From NCBI GenBank assembly GCA_900544445.1, contig UQVK01000004.1, positions 1 to 64,000 of the forward strand: DNA of 64,000 nt, written 5' to 3'. How positions within the stretch are numbered: position 1 is the stretch's first letter; every line of letters starts with the position of its first letter. The notes beneath the pieces were generated by a model. The model was given only the letters and a program-made list of their open reading frames with translations, had not been told where the DNA came from and ran no database searches. Shown here in pieces: positions 51,616 to 60,242 of the stretch. Source of the stretch: an uncultured Lachnospiraceae bacterium. GTDB lineage: Bacteria > Bacillota > Clostridia > Lachnospirales > Lachnospiraceae. Position numbers and translations under genes: made by a program.

Positions 51616-53092
51616 TCTCTTCTGCCTCCCTGTATTTTCTGATTACAAAGTGCAGGCATGTGCCCTCACCGTCTTTACTGGTTGCCCAGATATAACCTCC
51701 GTGATCCTCAATGATCTTCTTTACGATGGAAAGGCCGATTCCGCTTCCGCCCGTGGAAGAATTCCGGGAAGCGTCCGTGCGGTAAAACCGTTCGAAGATC
51801 TTGCCCAGATCCTTCGTGGAAATCCCTTTTCCGTTATCCTCGATCTCCACCCGCACCGAATCCACCTCGTCCAGAATCCGGATGTTGATGACGCCCTTCG
51901 GCTTGTCCATGTATTTAATGCTGTTGCCGACGATATTGTCGATCACCTTTTTCAGCTGTTCCGGATCAGCGATAATCCGTGTGGACGGATCCACCAGATT
52001 GGAATAATTCAGCTCGATGTTCTTGGATTCCAGATCCAGCCCCACATCCTCCACGCAGTCCTGGAAAAAGTCCGCCAGATTGATCCGGTGAAAATTATAG
52101 GGAATCCGGTTGCTGTCGATTCCTGAATAATAGGTCAATTCGTTGATCAGCCGGTTCATGTCGTTGGCCTTGGTGTAGATGGTCTTGATATAACGGTCCA
52201 TTTTCTCCGGCGTATCCGCCACGCCGTCCATGATTCCCTCCACATAGCCCTTGATGGCCGTGATCGGGGTTTTCAGGTCATGGGAAATGTTGCTGACCAG
52301 CTCCCGGTTCTGCCGTTCGTTCTGAATCTTTTCCTCTGTGGATTCCTTCAGTCTCAGGCGCATGTCCTCATAGTTGCGGTACAGCTCTCCGATTTCGTTG
52401 GTATCCTCCGAGGTCAGACTGTATTCAAAATTTCCCTCCGCGATCTGCTGCATGGCCACGTTCAGCCTGTTGATCGGTTCGAAAAATCCCTTGTATACCC
52501 ACTGGGTCAAAACGATGCTGGTCAAAACCAGAATGAATATGATGGCTGAAAACAGATAAATCAGGAAAGACCGGGAAACCACACTGTTAACGCGCGTTAC
52601 CAGAAACAGGCTTCCTTCGTCTCCGTCGGAAAAAACAAAGTCAATCTGCTTCACCAGCTTCTGCATGTCGTTATAGTAAAAGCCCGAATTGGAGTCCTTG
52701 CTCTCAAATCCGTAGGCCGGCAGCCTGCTGAAAAAGCGGCCGCTCATCTCTTCATTTCCGGTATAATATTCCTCTGTTCCCTTCCGGACCACAATATAGG
52801 AAGAAACCCGGGAAGCCTCCTCGTTGAGATCCTCCAGAAACGCCTTATCTTCCAGCCTCCGTTCATCTTCTTCCGCGATATTTTCCAGACGGATATACAT
52901 CATATTCGTCGTATTGCTGAGGGAAGCCAGTGAATCCGACAGAGTGCTGTCGTCCGAAATCTCAATCTGGAAATTCAGATCAGAATTGTAAGATACCATC
53001 GCTCCAACCGCGATAAAAGCGATCCCGGAAAGAAGAATTGGGAGAAGAATCACGATCAGAAATGTAATGATCAGCTTTGTACGAAACTTCAT
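51608..53092 (-). CDS. Sensor histidine kinase
   Basis: The 494-residue kinase has two helices (about residues 6-32 and 175-197) around an extracellular sensor of about 140 residues, a HAMP linker, the phosphoacceptor ELVSNISHDLKTPITAIKG, and an ATPase domain with DNIVGNSIKYM, EDNGKGIS and GGSGIGLSIVKK. It is typical of envelope-stress kinases in Clostridia. GGAGG precedes the start. Confidence 0.93.
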   Translation of the reverse strand: MKFRTKLIITFLIVILLPILLSGIAFIAVGAMVSYNSDLNFQIEISDDSTLSDSLASLSNTTNMMYIRLENIAEEDERRLEDKAFLEDLNEEASRVSSYIVVRKGTEEYYTGNEEMSGRFFSRLPAYGFESKDSNSGFYYNDMQKLVKQIDFVFSDGDEGSLFLVTRVNSVVSRSFLIYLFSAIIFILVLTSIVLTQWVYKGFFEPINRLNVAMQQIAEGNFEYSLTSEDTNEIGELYRNYEDMRLRLKESTEEKIQNERQNRELVSNISHDLKTPITAIKGYVEGIMDGVADTPEKMDRYIKTIYTKANDMNRLINELTYYSGIDSNRIPYNFHRINLADFFQDCVEDVGLDLESKNIELNYSNLVDPSTRIIADPEQLKKVIDNIVGNSIKYMDKPKGVINIRILDEVDSVRVEIEDNGKGISTKDLGKIFERFYRTDASRNSSTGGSGIGLSIVKKIIEDHGGYIWATSKDGEGTCLHFVIRKYREAEENE

Positions 53093-53222
53093 AATAACCT
53101 CCTTTCCGGTAAAAAAAGACGCCCATCCGGCGGACGCTTCTCTCGATACCGTTATTCTACCATAAAATAAAAAGCTGTATATGAAATTGAAAAAATAATT
53201 TTCTAAAAAAAATATAAACAGG

Positions 53223-53251
53223 TTGACAGATCCTCTTTGTCCTGCTATAGT
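53223..53251 (+). promoter_or_regulatory. Promoter of perR-like gene
   Basis: A perfect -35 TTGACA (53223-53228), 17 bases, then TATAGT (53246-53251). Confidence 0.75.
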
Positions 53252-53265
53252 AACAGTAACAGTTA
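53251..53265. promoter_or_regulatory. TAAC-type palindrome at the transcription start
   Basis: TAACAGTAACAGTTA contains inverted TAAC/GTTA arms placed right after the -10 box, as for an autorepressing Fur/PerR site. The match to the known PerR box is only partial. Confidence 0.4.
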
Positions 53266-53295
53266 TCGTTTTTGACAGAAGGGAGGCGGTATAAC

Positions 53296-53691
53296 GTGCT
53301 GAAATACAGCCGTCAGCGGGAAGCCATCAAAAATTTCCTGATGACCAGACACGACCATCCGACGGCAGATGTAGTTTACAGCAATGTAAGGACAGAATTT
53401 CCCAACATCAGTCTTGGAACCGTTTACCGGAATCTGACTTTGCTTGCCGATCTGGGTGAGATATCCCGGCTGCGTGTCGGAGACGGTGTAGATCATTTTG
53501 ACGCGGATACTCATCCGCATTACCATTTTGTCTGTAATGAATGCGGCAGTGTGACCGATCTGGAAACAGAGGGAATTGATCATGTTCTGGAGGCCGCTTC
53601 CAGACATTTTGACGGCCTGGTCCAGGGTCATGTCACTTATTTTTATGGTCTGTGCCCACATTGCATGCAGAAAGCACAGAAATCTTCCTGA
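53296..53691 (+). CDS. Fur-family regulator, PerR type
   Basis: The 131-residue protein has a winged helix (HPTADVVYSNV, ISLGTVYRNLTLLADLGEISRL) and the metal-binding HFDADTHPHYHFVC, with CxxC pairs CNEC and CPHC that hold structural zinc. PerR proteins sense peroxide by metal-catalysed oxidation of these histidines. A GTG start at 53296 has GGGAGG upstream; the in-frame TTG at 53272 overlaps that site. The next two genes detoxify reactive oxygen in anaerobes, which supports the PerR assignment over Fur or Zur. Confidence 0.88.
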   Translation: MLKYSRQREAIKNFLMTRHDHPTADVVYSNVRTEFPNISLGTVYRNLTLLADLGEISRLRVGDGVDHFDADTHPHYHFVCNECGSVTDLETEGIDHVLEAASRHFDGLVQGHVTYFYGLCPHCMQKAQKSS

Positions 53692-53756
53692 GTTAGCCGG
53701 CAGCCGCACAAACGGCTGCTCACTATAAAAATTTTTTCAGAAAAGGAGACAAAACT

Positions 53757-54299
53757 ATGAAATTCGTATGTCAGGTATGTGGTTATGTTTATGAAGGAGA
53801 TGCTGCACCGGAGAAGTGCCCTGTCTGCGGCGCTCCCGCTGAGAAGTTCACTGCTCAGACCGGAACGATGGAATGGGCTGCCGAGCACGTTGTAGGAGTT
53901 GCTCAGGGCGCAAGCGAAGATATCATGGAAGATCTGAGAGCCAATTTCTCCGGCGAGTGCACGGAAGTTGGTATGTATCTTGCAATGGCAAGAGTTGCTC
54001 ACAGAGAGGGCTATCCTGAGATCGGCCTGTACTGGGAGAAGGCTGCTTATGAAGAGGCTGAGCATGCCGCGAAGTTCGCTGAGCTGCTGGGCGAAGTGGT
54101 TACCGATTCCACCAGGAAGAATCTGGAGATGAGAATTGAGGCTGAGAACGGCGCTACCGCCGGCAAGTTCGACCTTGCAAAGCGCGCGAAGGCTGCCAAC
54201 CTGGATGCAATCCATGACACTGTTCATGAGATGGCCCGCGACGAGGCCCGTCACGGAAAGGCTTTCCAGGGACTGCTTGAGAGATACTTCGGAAAATAA
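53757..54299 (+). CDS. Reverse rubrerythrin
   Basis: The 180-residue protein puts rubredoxin first ([10 protein letters not shown] and CPVCGAP, residues 5-27) and the diiron four-helix domain second (Glu-rich [39 protein letters not shown]). This reversed order is the clostridial enzyme that reduces hydrogen peroxide and oxygen with NADH-derived electrons. AAAAGGAG precedes the ATG. It lies between the PerR-like gene and superoxide reductase. Confidence 0.95.
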   Translation: MKFVCQVCGYVYEGDAAPEKCPVCGAPAEKFTAQTGTMEWAAEHVVGVAQGASEDIMEDLRANFSGECTEVGMYLAMARVAHREGYPEIGLYWEKAAYEEAEHAAKFAELLGEVVTDSTRKNLEMRIEAENGATAGKFDLAKRAKAANLDAIHDTVHEMARDEARHGKAFQGLLERYFGK

Positions 54300-54331
54300 T
54301 TCAGTTGTCACTGAGGAAGGAATGAGAGATT

Positions 54332-54700
54332 ATGGAATTCTATATTTGCAGACACTGCGGCAATATTGTTACAAAGCTGACCGACCATAAAGTTCCCGTC
54401 ATGTGCTGCGGGGAAAAGATGGAGCTTCTTGAAGCGGGCGTCACCGACGCTGCCGTGGAAAAGCATGTTCCTTCCTACAGCGTAGACGGAAATGTGGTCA
54501 ACGTTCAGGTGGGCTCCACCGAGCATCCCATGATCGATACGCACTGGATCGAGTGGATCACCGTGGAAACCAGCCAGGGCTTTGCGACCAAATGGCTGAA
54601 CCCGGGCGACAGCCCGAAGGCTTCCTTCGCTCTTGCAGAGGGTGAGGAGCTGAAGGCCGTATATGCTTACTGCAACCTGCATGGATTGTGGAAGGCGTGA
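54332..54700 (+). CDS. Desulfoferrodoxin (superoxide reductase)
   Basis: The 122-residue protein has an N-terminal desulforedoxin-like site (CRHCG, with CC near residue 25) and the catalytic iron centre formed by EKHVP, EHPM, HWIEW and CNLHGLW. It reduces superoxide to hydrogen peroxide, which the upstream reverse rubrerythrin can remove. It is 32 bases after rubrerythrin and ends in a terminator. Confidence 0.95.
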   Translation: MEFYICRHCGNIVTKLTDHKVPVMCCGEKMELLEAGVTDAAVEKHVPSYSVDGNVVNVQVGSTEHPMIDTHWIEWITVETSQGFATKWLNPGDSPKASFALAEGEELKAVYAYCNLHGLWKA

Positions 54701-54751
54701 AGCGGGTGGATGATTTTTCACCGCACCGGATATATTTTATAAAAGTGAAAC

Positions 54752-54787
54752 GGCAGAACATCCTGAAATTGGGTGCTCTGCCTTTTT
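54752..54787 (+). terminator. Terminator after superoxide reductase
   Basis: GGCAGA (54752-54757) pairs with TCTGCC (54777-54782), followed by TTTTT. Confidence 0.7.
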
Positions 54788-54874
54788 CATAATAACCCCG
54801 TCCAATGGCCGTCATTCCTGCATAAATGACCGTCCGCTGATTGCTGACACATCCCCTCCATTTCATATTCGCTC

Positions 54875-55891
54875 ATGATTTGTGAGTGTTATTTTTATTT
54901 TCACTATTATTTTGTGAATATTTTTCTGTTAGATCCATTTGTACACTTTATCCCAGGCCGCACTCTGATTTTCTTTGATGAACTGCAGGATTTTCCTGAC
55001 ATTGCTACCTCGCTGAAATTTTTTTGTATTGATGGGCGTTTCGATGTCATCTGCAGCGGGTCCATGCTCGGCATCAATTATCAGGAAATTGAAAGCAACA
55101 GTGTCGGCTATAAAGTTGATTATGAAATGTTTTCTCTCGATTTTGAAGAATTTCTCTGGGCTAAAGGATATGATAATGCTTTTGTCGAGGATCTCCTTCA
55201 TCATATGAATACTTTAATTCCTTTCAGCGAACTTCAGCTGTCGGTCTGTCATACGCTTTTTCTGGATTACTGTATTCTGGGCGGTATGCCTGCCGTAGTG
55301 CGGGAATTCATCACCAGAAATACCTTCGAAGGTTCCCTGGATATACAAAGACAGCTCATTGCCGATTATAAGGAAGATATCCGAAAATATGCCTCCGGTA
55401 TGGATCAGACCCGCATTCTGAACGTATTCAATCAGATTCCTCCCCAGCTGGCAAAAGAGAACAAAAAGTTTCAAATTTCCAAAGTGGCTTCCGGGGCAAG
55501 ATTCCGGGATTACCGCGGGTGTATTGAATGGTTGAACGATGCCGGGATTATCAATATCTGCTATTGTCTGCATTTTCCTGAGCTTCCTCTTGGAGGAAAC
55601 TATGACGAAACAAAATACAAACTTTATTTTTCCGACAGCGGCCTGCTTACATCCCTGCTTGATGAAGAAGCGCAGGAAGATCTGCGTATGAATAAAAATC
55701 TTGGCGTATATAAAGGGGCACTCTATGAAAATATCATCAGCGAAGCTCTTAGTAAAAGTGGTTACCGCCTTTATTATTACAAACGGGATAATTCCACCCT
55801 GGAAGAAGATTTTTTTGTCAGAACAGCATCCGATCTGATTCCAATGGCGATCATATTTATACTTTTCCATACTTTTGTGCTTTTCTGCTGA
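54875..55891 (+). pseudogene. Broken AAA_14/DUF4143 ATPase gene
   Basis: The frame contains the Walker B LIFFDELQDFPD, the FDVICSGSMLG segment and the DUF4143 half of these archaeal/bacterial ATPases (ILGGMPAVVREF, LYFSDSGLLTSL, LYENIISEALSKSGY). The Walker A half is absent: the 5' part before residue 25 is unrelated. The C-terminus changes after RTASDLIPM to a hydrophobic run and stop where relatives continue. The gene has therefore lost both ends and is very likely non-functional. Confidence 0.72.
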
Positions 55892-56049
55892 AACGGTATT
55901 TAAAAGGACGTTCCTGAAAACCCGGAGATGAGTATTTGAATATATAAACAAGATTTTTTACAAAAAAAAGACTTGATTTATATTCCTATTAAGATTTATG
56001 ATTTTGGACACAGAATGTTCACAATTTTACCTTAAGATTTCTTTAGCTT

Positions 56050-56055
56050 TATAAT
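56050..56055 (+). promoter_or_regulatory. -10 box of the cysD operon
   Basis: TATAAT at 56050-56055 in an AT-rich region; no convincing -35 lies 16-18 bases upstream, which suits activator-dependent expression. The leader to the TTG start is about 120 bases. Confidence 0.5.
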
Positions 56056-56183
56056 CACTTTTCTTTAGGTTTTTGCAACAGCAAAAGATAACCTGGGCCC
56101 TGGCGGACGTGCAGCGCATTCAGCAGCCAAGAAATCATCACAGCAAGCGTATCCCCAGGATTGGTCCCGGAAAGGAGACGATC

Positions 56184-57083
56184 TTGAATACCTTAGATCA
56201 CCTGAGCACTCTGGAGGCGGAATCCATCTACATCATGAGAGAGGTCGCCGCGGAATGCGAAAAGCCCGTCATGCTCTACTCCATCGGGAAGGACAGCTCT
56301 GTCATGCTGCACCTTGCCAGAAAGGCTTTCTATCCCGAAAATCCCCCATTTCCTTTTCTTCACATCGACACCACCTGGAAATTTCACGAGATGATCGAGT
56401 TTCGTGACGCGACCGCGAAAAAATATGGGCTGAATATGCTGGTGTACACCAACATGGACGGTGTGCGGCAGGGTATCAATCCCTTCGACCACGGCGCCGC
56501 CTATACGGACATCATGAAGACCCAGGCGCTGAAAGCGGCACTGAAGCAGTACGGATTTACGGCGGCCTTTGGCGGCGGAAGGCGGGACGAGGAAAAATCC
56601 AGGGCAAAGGAGAGGATTTTCTCCTTCCGGAGCGCCGAGCAGACCTGGGATCCCAAAAACCAGCGTCCGGAGATGTGGAAGCTGTACAACACCAGAATCC
56701 ACAAGGGAGAGAGCATCCGGGTCTTCCCCCTCTCCAACTGGACAGAGGCCGACATCTGGCAGTACATCAAGAGGGAAAATATCGAGATCGTCTCCCTCTA
56801 CTACGCCAAGGAGCGTCCCTGCATCTATCGCGACGGCAACATCATCATGGTGGACGACGACAGGCTGAAGCTCCGCCCCGGCGAAAAGATCGAATATAAG
56901 AAAATCCGTTTCCGCACCCTCGGATGTTATCCCCTCACCGGCGGCATGGAATCGGACGCGGATACACTGGATAAAATCATTGCTGAAACGCTCGGCGCCG
57001 TTTATTCGGAGCGGACCAGCCGCGTGATCGACCACGAAGCGGCCGGAAGCATGGAGCGCAGAAAAAGGGAGGGGTATTTCTGA
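56184..57083 (+). CDS. cysD: Sulfate adenylyltransferase subunit 2
   Basis: The 299-residue protein is the ATP-pyrophosphatase subunit that makes APS from sulfate and ATP. It has the PP-loop [48 protein letters not shown] and [11 protein letters not shown], in the family order. It starts with TTG at 56184, preceded by AAAGGAG; upstream in-frame residues do not match relatives. Its stop overlaps the cysNC start by one base. It works with the GTPase domain of the next gene. Confidence 0.95.
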   Translation: MNTLDHLSTLEAESIYIMREVAAECEKPVMLYSIGKDSSVMLHLARKAFYPENPPFPFLHIDTTWKFHEMIEFRDATAKKYGLNMLVYTNMDGVRQGINPFDHGAAYTDIMKTQALKAALKQYGFTAAFGGGRRDEEKSRAKERIFSFRSAEQTWDPKNQRPEMWKLYNTRIHKGESIRVFPLSNWTEADIWQYIKRENIEIVSLYYAKERPCIYRDGNIIMVDDDRLKLRPGEKIEYKKIRFRTLGCYPLTGGMESDADTLDKIIAETLGAVYSERTSRVIDHEAAGSMERRKREGYF

Positions 57084-58912
57084 TGAAGGATCTGTTGAAA
57101 TTTCTTACCTGCGGCAGCGTGGACGACGGAAAATCCACGCTGATCGGACACATGCTTTATGACAGCAAGCAGCTCTATGCGGATCAGGAGCAGGCGCTGC
57201 AGCTGGACAGCCGGGTTGGCAGCGCGGACGGTCAGATCGACTATTCTCTGCTGCTGGACGGGCTCATGAGCGAGCGGGAACAGGGCATCACCATCGATGT
57301 GGCCTACCGCTATTTCAAAACGGAGGCGCGCAGCTACATTGTAGCCGACGCTCCGGGACATGAGGAATACACCAGGAACATGGCCGTGGCGGCTTCCTTT
57401 GCGCAGCTTGCCGTCATCCTCATCGACGCCTCCAAGGGCGTTCAGATTCAGACCAGACGCCACGCCCGTATCTGCTATCTGATGGGAATCCGGGACATGG
57501 TATTCGCCATCAACAAGATGGATATGGTGGGATATGACAGACAGCGTTTCAAGGAGATTGAAAGCACCATCCATGAAATGACGGAGCCCTTCCCCTTAAA
57601 CAGCCTCACAATCATCCCCGTTTCCGCCACCGCCGGAGACAACATCACGGAGCATTCCGACCGGATGCCCTGGTATAACGGCCTTTCCCTCCTGGAATAT
57701 CTGGACCAGATTGAAATCGCTCCCTCCACGGACAGCGCGGAATTCACCATGCCGGTCCAGAGAGTATGCCGTCCCAACTCCTCCTTCCGTGGCTTCCAGG
57801 GCCAGATCGAGAGCGGAAGCGTCAGGGTGGGCGACGAGATCCGCAGCCTTCCCAGGGGAGAAACCGCCACGGTGACCGGCATTCTGAACGGCTTTGATGA
57901 AGTGCAGGAGGCTGTGGCAGGACAGCCTGTGACCATTCAGCTGGGCCGGGAAATCGACATTTCCAGAGGCTGTGTACTGGTGAAGGGAAAGGGACATCCC
58001 ATCTCGGAAAGCTTCACCGCCACGCTCCTGTGGATGGACGAGTCCCCTCTGATGCCCGGCGTCAACTATATCCTGAAGCTGGGAACCAAAATGATCAACG
58101 CCACCGTCATGGACATCCAGTATAAAGTGGACATTCACAGCGGTCATCACGTTCCCGCCGACCGGCTTTATAAGAACGAGATTGGCGTCTGCAGCATCCT
58201 TGCGGCGGAAAAGATCATTCTGGATACCTTTGAAAAAAGCCAGCCCATGGGCGGCCTGATCCTGATCGACCAGGTCACCAACCACACCTGCGCGGGCGGA
58301 ACCGTGAAAGCCATCACCTCTGGCTACGGAGATCTGTTCTGGCACAACTTTGACCTCACCAGGGAAACCCGCGCCAGAAATATGGGACAGAAGCCTCTCA
58401 CCATCTGGTTTACGGGCCTGTCCGGTTCCGGAAAGTCCACGCTTGCCAACGCTCTGGAAAAACGGCTTTATGCCATGGGAAGGCATACAATGGTGCTGGA
58501 TGGGGACAATATCCGTCTGGGGCTGAACCGGGATCTGGGCTTCTCGGAGGAAGACCGGATCGAGAACATCCGCCGGATCGCTCAGGTGGCAAAGCTGATG
58601 AACGATGGCGGCCTGATCGTGCTGACCGCCTTCATCTCCCCGTTCCACAGAGACCGGGATAACGCACGCAAAATCATCGGTGATTCCTTCATAGAGGTTT
58701 ATGTCAACACGCCTCTGGAGGAATGTGAGCGCAGGGACATCAAGCAGCTTTACCGGAAAGCGCGCAGGGGCGAGATCCACGACTTCACCGGAGTCAGCAG
58801 TCCCTATGAGATTCCTTCCAGCCCGGACATTACCATCGACACCACCGGGCGTACCGTGGAGACCTGTGTCTCCGAAATTCTGGAGAAACTTGCGCCCTAC
58901 CTGACCAACTGA
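57083..58912 (+). CDS. cysNC: Bifunctional sulfate adenylyltransferase subunit 1 / APS kinase
   Basis: The 609-residue fusion makes PAPS. The N-terminal GTPase (CysN) has GSVDDGKST (11-19), DAPGHEEYT (89-97) and NKMD (144-147). Its beta-barrel domains follow. The C-terminal APS kinase (CysC) has GLSGSGKST (about 445-453) and LDGDNIRLGLN. Together with CysD it converts sulfate to PAPS in two steps. Such fused CysNC proteins occur in bacteria that use PAPS as a sulfonate donor as well as in assimilators. Confidence 0.95.
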   Translation: MKDLLKFLTCGSVDDGKSTLIGHMLYDSKQLYADQEQALQLDSRVGSADGQIDYSLLLDGLMSEREQGITIDVAYRYFKTEARSYIVADAPGHEEYTRNMAVAASFAQLAVILIDASKGVQIQTRRHARICYLMGIRDMVFAINKMDMVGYDRQRFKEIESTIHEMTEPFPLNSLTIIPVSATAGDNITEHSDRMPWYNGLSLLEYLDQIEIAPSTDSAEFTMPVQRVCRPNSSFRGFQGQIESGSVRVGDEIRSLPRGETATVTGILNGFDEVQEAVAGQPVTIQLGREIDISRGCVLVKGKGHPISESFTATLLWMDESPLMPGVNYILKLGTKMINATVMDIQYKVDIHSGHHVPADRLYKNEIGVCSILAAEKIILDTFEKSQPMGGLILIDQVTNHTCAGGTVKAITSGYGDLFWHNFDLTRETRARNMGQKPLTIWFTGLSGSGKSTLANALEKRLYAMGRHTMVLDGDNIRLGLNRDLGFSEEDRIENIRRIAQVAKLMNDGGLIVLTAFISPFHRDRDNARKIIGDSFIEVYVNTPLEECERRDIKQLYRKARRGEIHDFTGVSSPYEIPSSPDITIDTTGRTVETCVSEILEKLAPYLTN

Positions 58913-58957
58913 GGACTGCCCAAACCGGCAATAACGAATTATGAGGAGAGAGCCTGA

Positions 58958-60196
58958 ATGAAAGGAAACAAAACGGAGCTGTCGTTCATCTGCATCGGAT
59001 TTCAGAAATGCGGAACCACGTCTCTGTATGATCTGCTGAAACAGCATTCCGATATTTATCTGACGGAGGACGTGAAGGAGCCGATGTTTTACCGGGTTCC
59101 CTTTGTCCGGCGGATTCTGGGCCGCGACTGGTACCGGAATAGATATTTCGGCCATCTGGAGGAAGCCGGACGCATGGAGCCGGATGCACGCCGCAGGGCC
59201 TCTGAGAACGTGGGACTTCTCACCGGCCGCCGGGGAAGCGCGGCCGCCGCAGGCGCTTCTGCTGCGGGTTCTTCTGCTGCGGGCTCTTCTGCTACAGAAG
59301 AAGACAGTGCGGCGGCTCAGAAAAAGATCTCCCCGGCTTCCGCTCCGGCGCAGACAGACGTTTCCTCCGTTTGGAAGCCGGAGGCTGAGGTCTTCGTTTC
59401 CCGAAGTTCAGACGGACAGCCCTCTCCGCTCTATCCCGGAGAAATCAACGCGGGGCTCGGCTTTAACGGCTGCGCCCGTTTGCTGGGAAAAGATTTTTCC
59501 CCGAAGACCAAACTGATTTTCATGATGCGTGATCCGGCGGACCGCTGTTATTCCGCCTACAAGTATTTTCTCGCCCTCGGCTTCCTTCCCATGTCGGTGG
59601 TGGCGGATGACAAAAAAAGAGGACATGCGGCAGCCTTTGACAGCTATGTCCGCTCCGTCCTTTTCAATCCCCGCCGCCGGAAGGAAATCATGAGACACCG
59701 CATGAAATATCTCTGCTTTTCCCAAGGCAATTATGCTTACTGCATTCAGGAATATCTGCGGTATTTTCCCAGAGAAAACATGAAATTCGTCTTCTTTGAG
59801 GAGTTCGTCCGCGACGAAGAGCTGGTGACGAAGGATATCCTGGATTTCCTGCACATTCCTCAGGATCCGGAGATGACCTTTAACGTGAAAAGCAACGAGA
59901 CCAATTTCCGCGCGGCCTCTCCTTTTCGTTCCAAAATCATGTACCTGCTTCAGGGAACTTACTATATGACCTTTGAATTTCTTAACATGAAACGCTTCTG
60001 TCCCGGATTTTTCCGGAATTTCATGGCGTTTTATGACTGGACCATGGATCAGTGCACCCGTCCGGAAACGGATACTTCGAAAATGCTGCCGTCCACCAGA
60101 AAGCTTCTGAACCGTTATTACCGGAATCAGATCAGACAGGTGGAAGAGCTGGCAGGCCGGAACGTACCGGAACGCTGGGCCAGAAAGGATAACTGA
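58958..60196 (+). CDS. PAPS-dependent sulfotransferase with Ala/Ser-rich insert
   Basis: The 412-residue protein has the 5'-phosphosulfate loop GFQKCGTTSL (residues 14-23) and the 3'-phosphate motif RDPADRCYSAY (191-201), so it transfers sulfate from PAPS to an acceptor. Between them residues 89-155 are low-complexity (Ala/Ser then Glu/Lys-rich), an unusual insertion. It lies 45 bases after cysNC in what is clearly one operon. No signal peptide or membrane helix is obvious. The acceptor is unknown; candidates are surface glycans, lipids or steroids. Confidence 0.9.
   Translation: MKGNKTELSFICIGFQKCGTTSLYDLLKQHSDIYLTEDVKEPMFYRVPFVRRILGRDWYRNRYFGHLEEAGRMEPDARRRASENVGLLTGRRGSAAAAGASAAGSSAAGSSATEEDSAAAQKKISPASAPAQTDVSSVWKPEAEVFVSRSSDGQPSPLYPGEINAGLGFNGCARLLGKDFSPKTKLIFMMRDPADRCYSAYKYFLALGFLPMSVVADDKKRGHAAAFDSYVRSVLFNPRRRKEIMRHRMKYLCFSQGNYAYCIQEYLRYFPRENMKFVFFEEFVRDEELVTKDILDFLHIPQDPEMTFNVKSNETNFRAASPFRSKIMYLLQGTYYMTFEFLNMKRFCPGFFRNFMAFYDWTMDQCTRPETDTSKMLPSTRKLLNRYYRNQIRQVEELAGRNVPERWARKDN
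59255..59299 (+). repeat. 15-base tandem repeat in the sulfotransferase gene
   Basis: Three 15-base units (GCTTCTGCTGCGGGT, TCTTCTGCTGCGGGC and a degenerate third) encode the Ala-Ser/Gly-Ser part of the insert. A multiple of three keeps the frame, so copy number could vary. Confidence 0.6.
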
Positions 60197-60242
60197 GCCC
60201 GGATTTCCATAAACAAAATTTCATTAAAAGGAGGGTTTCATC

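Noticed and set aside
53100..53160. Attenuator-like hairpin before the minus-strand kinase gene
   Set aside because: The T-run is good, but the stem is only four to five pairs, too weak to call.
56056..56183. Known riboswitch in the cysD leader
   Set aside because: No S-box or other recognised motif; only a long untranslated leader with short CCTGG repeats.
57596..59155. 519-codon minus-strand frame antisense to cysNC
   Set aside because: cysNC is unmistakable, and the antisense frame has shadow composition.
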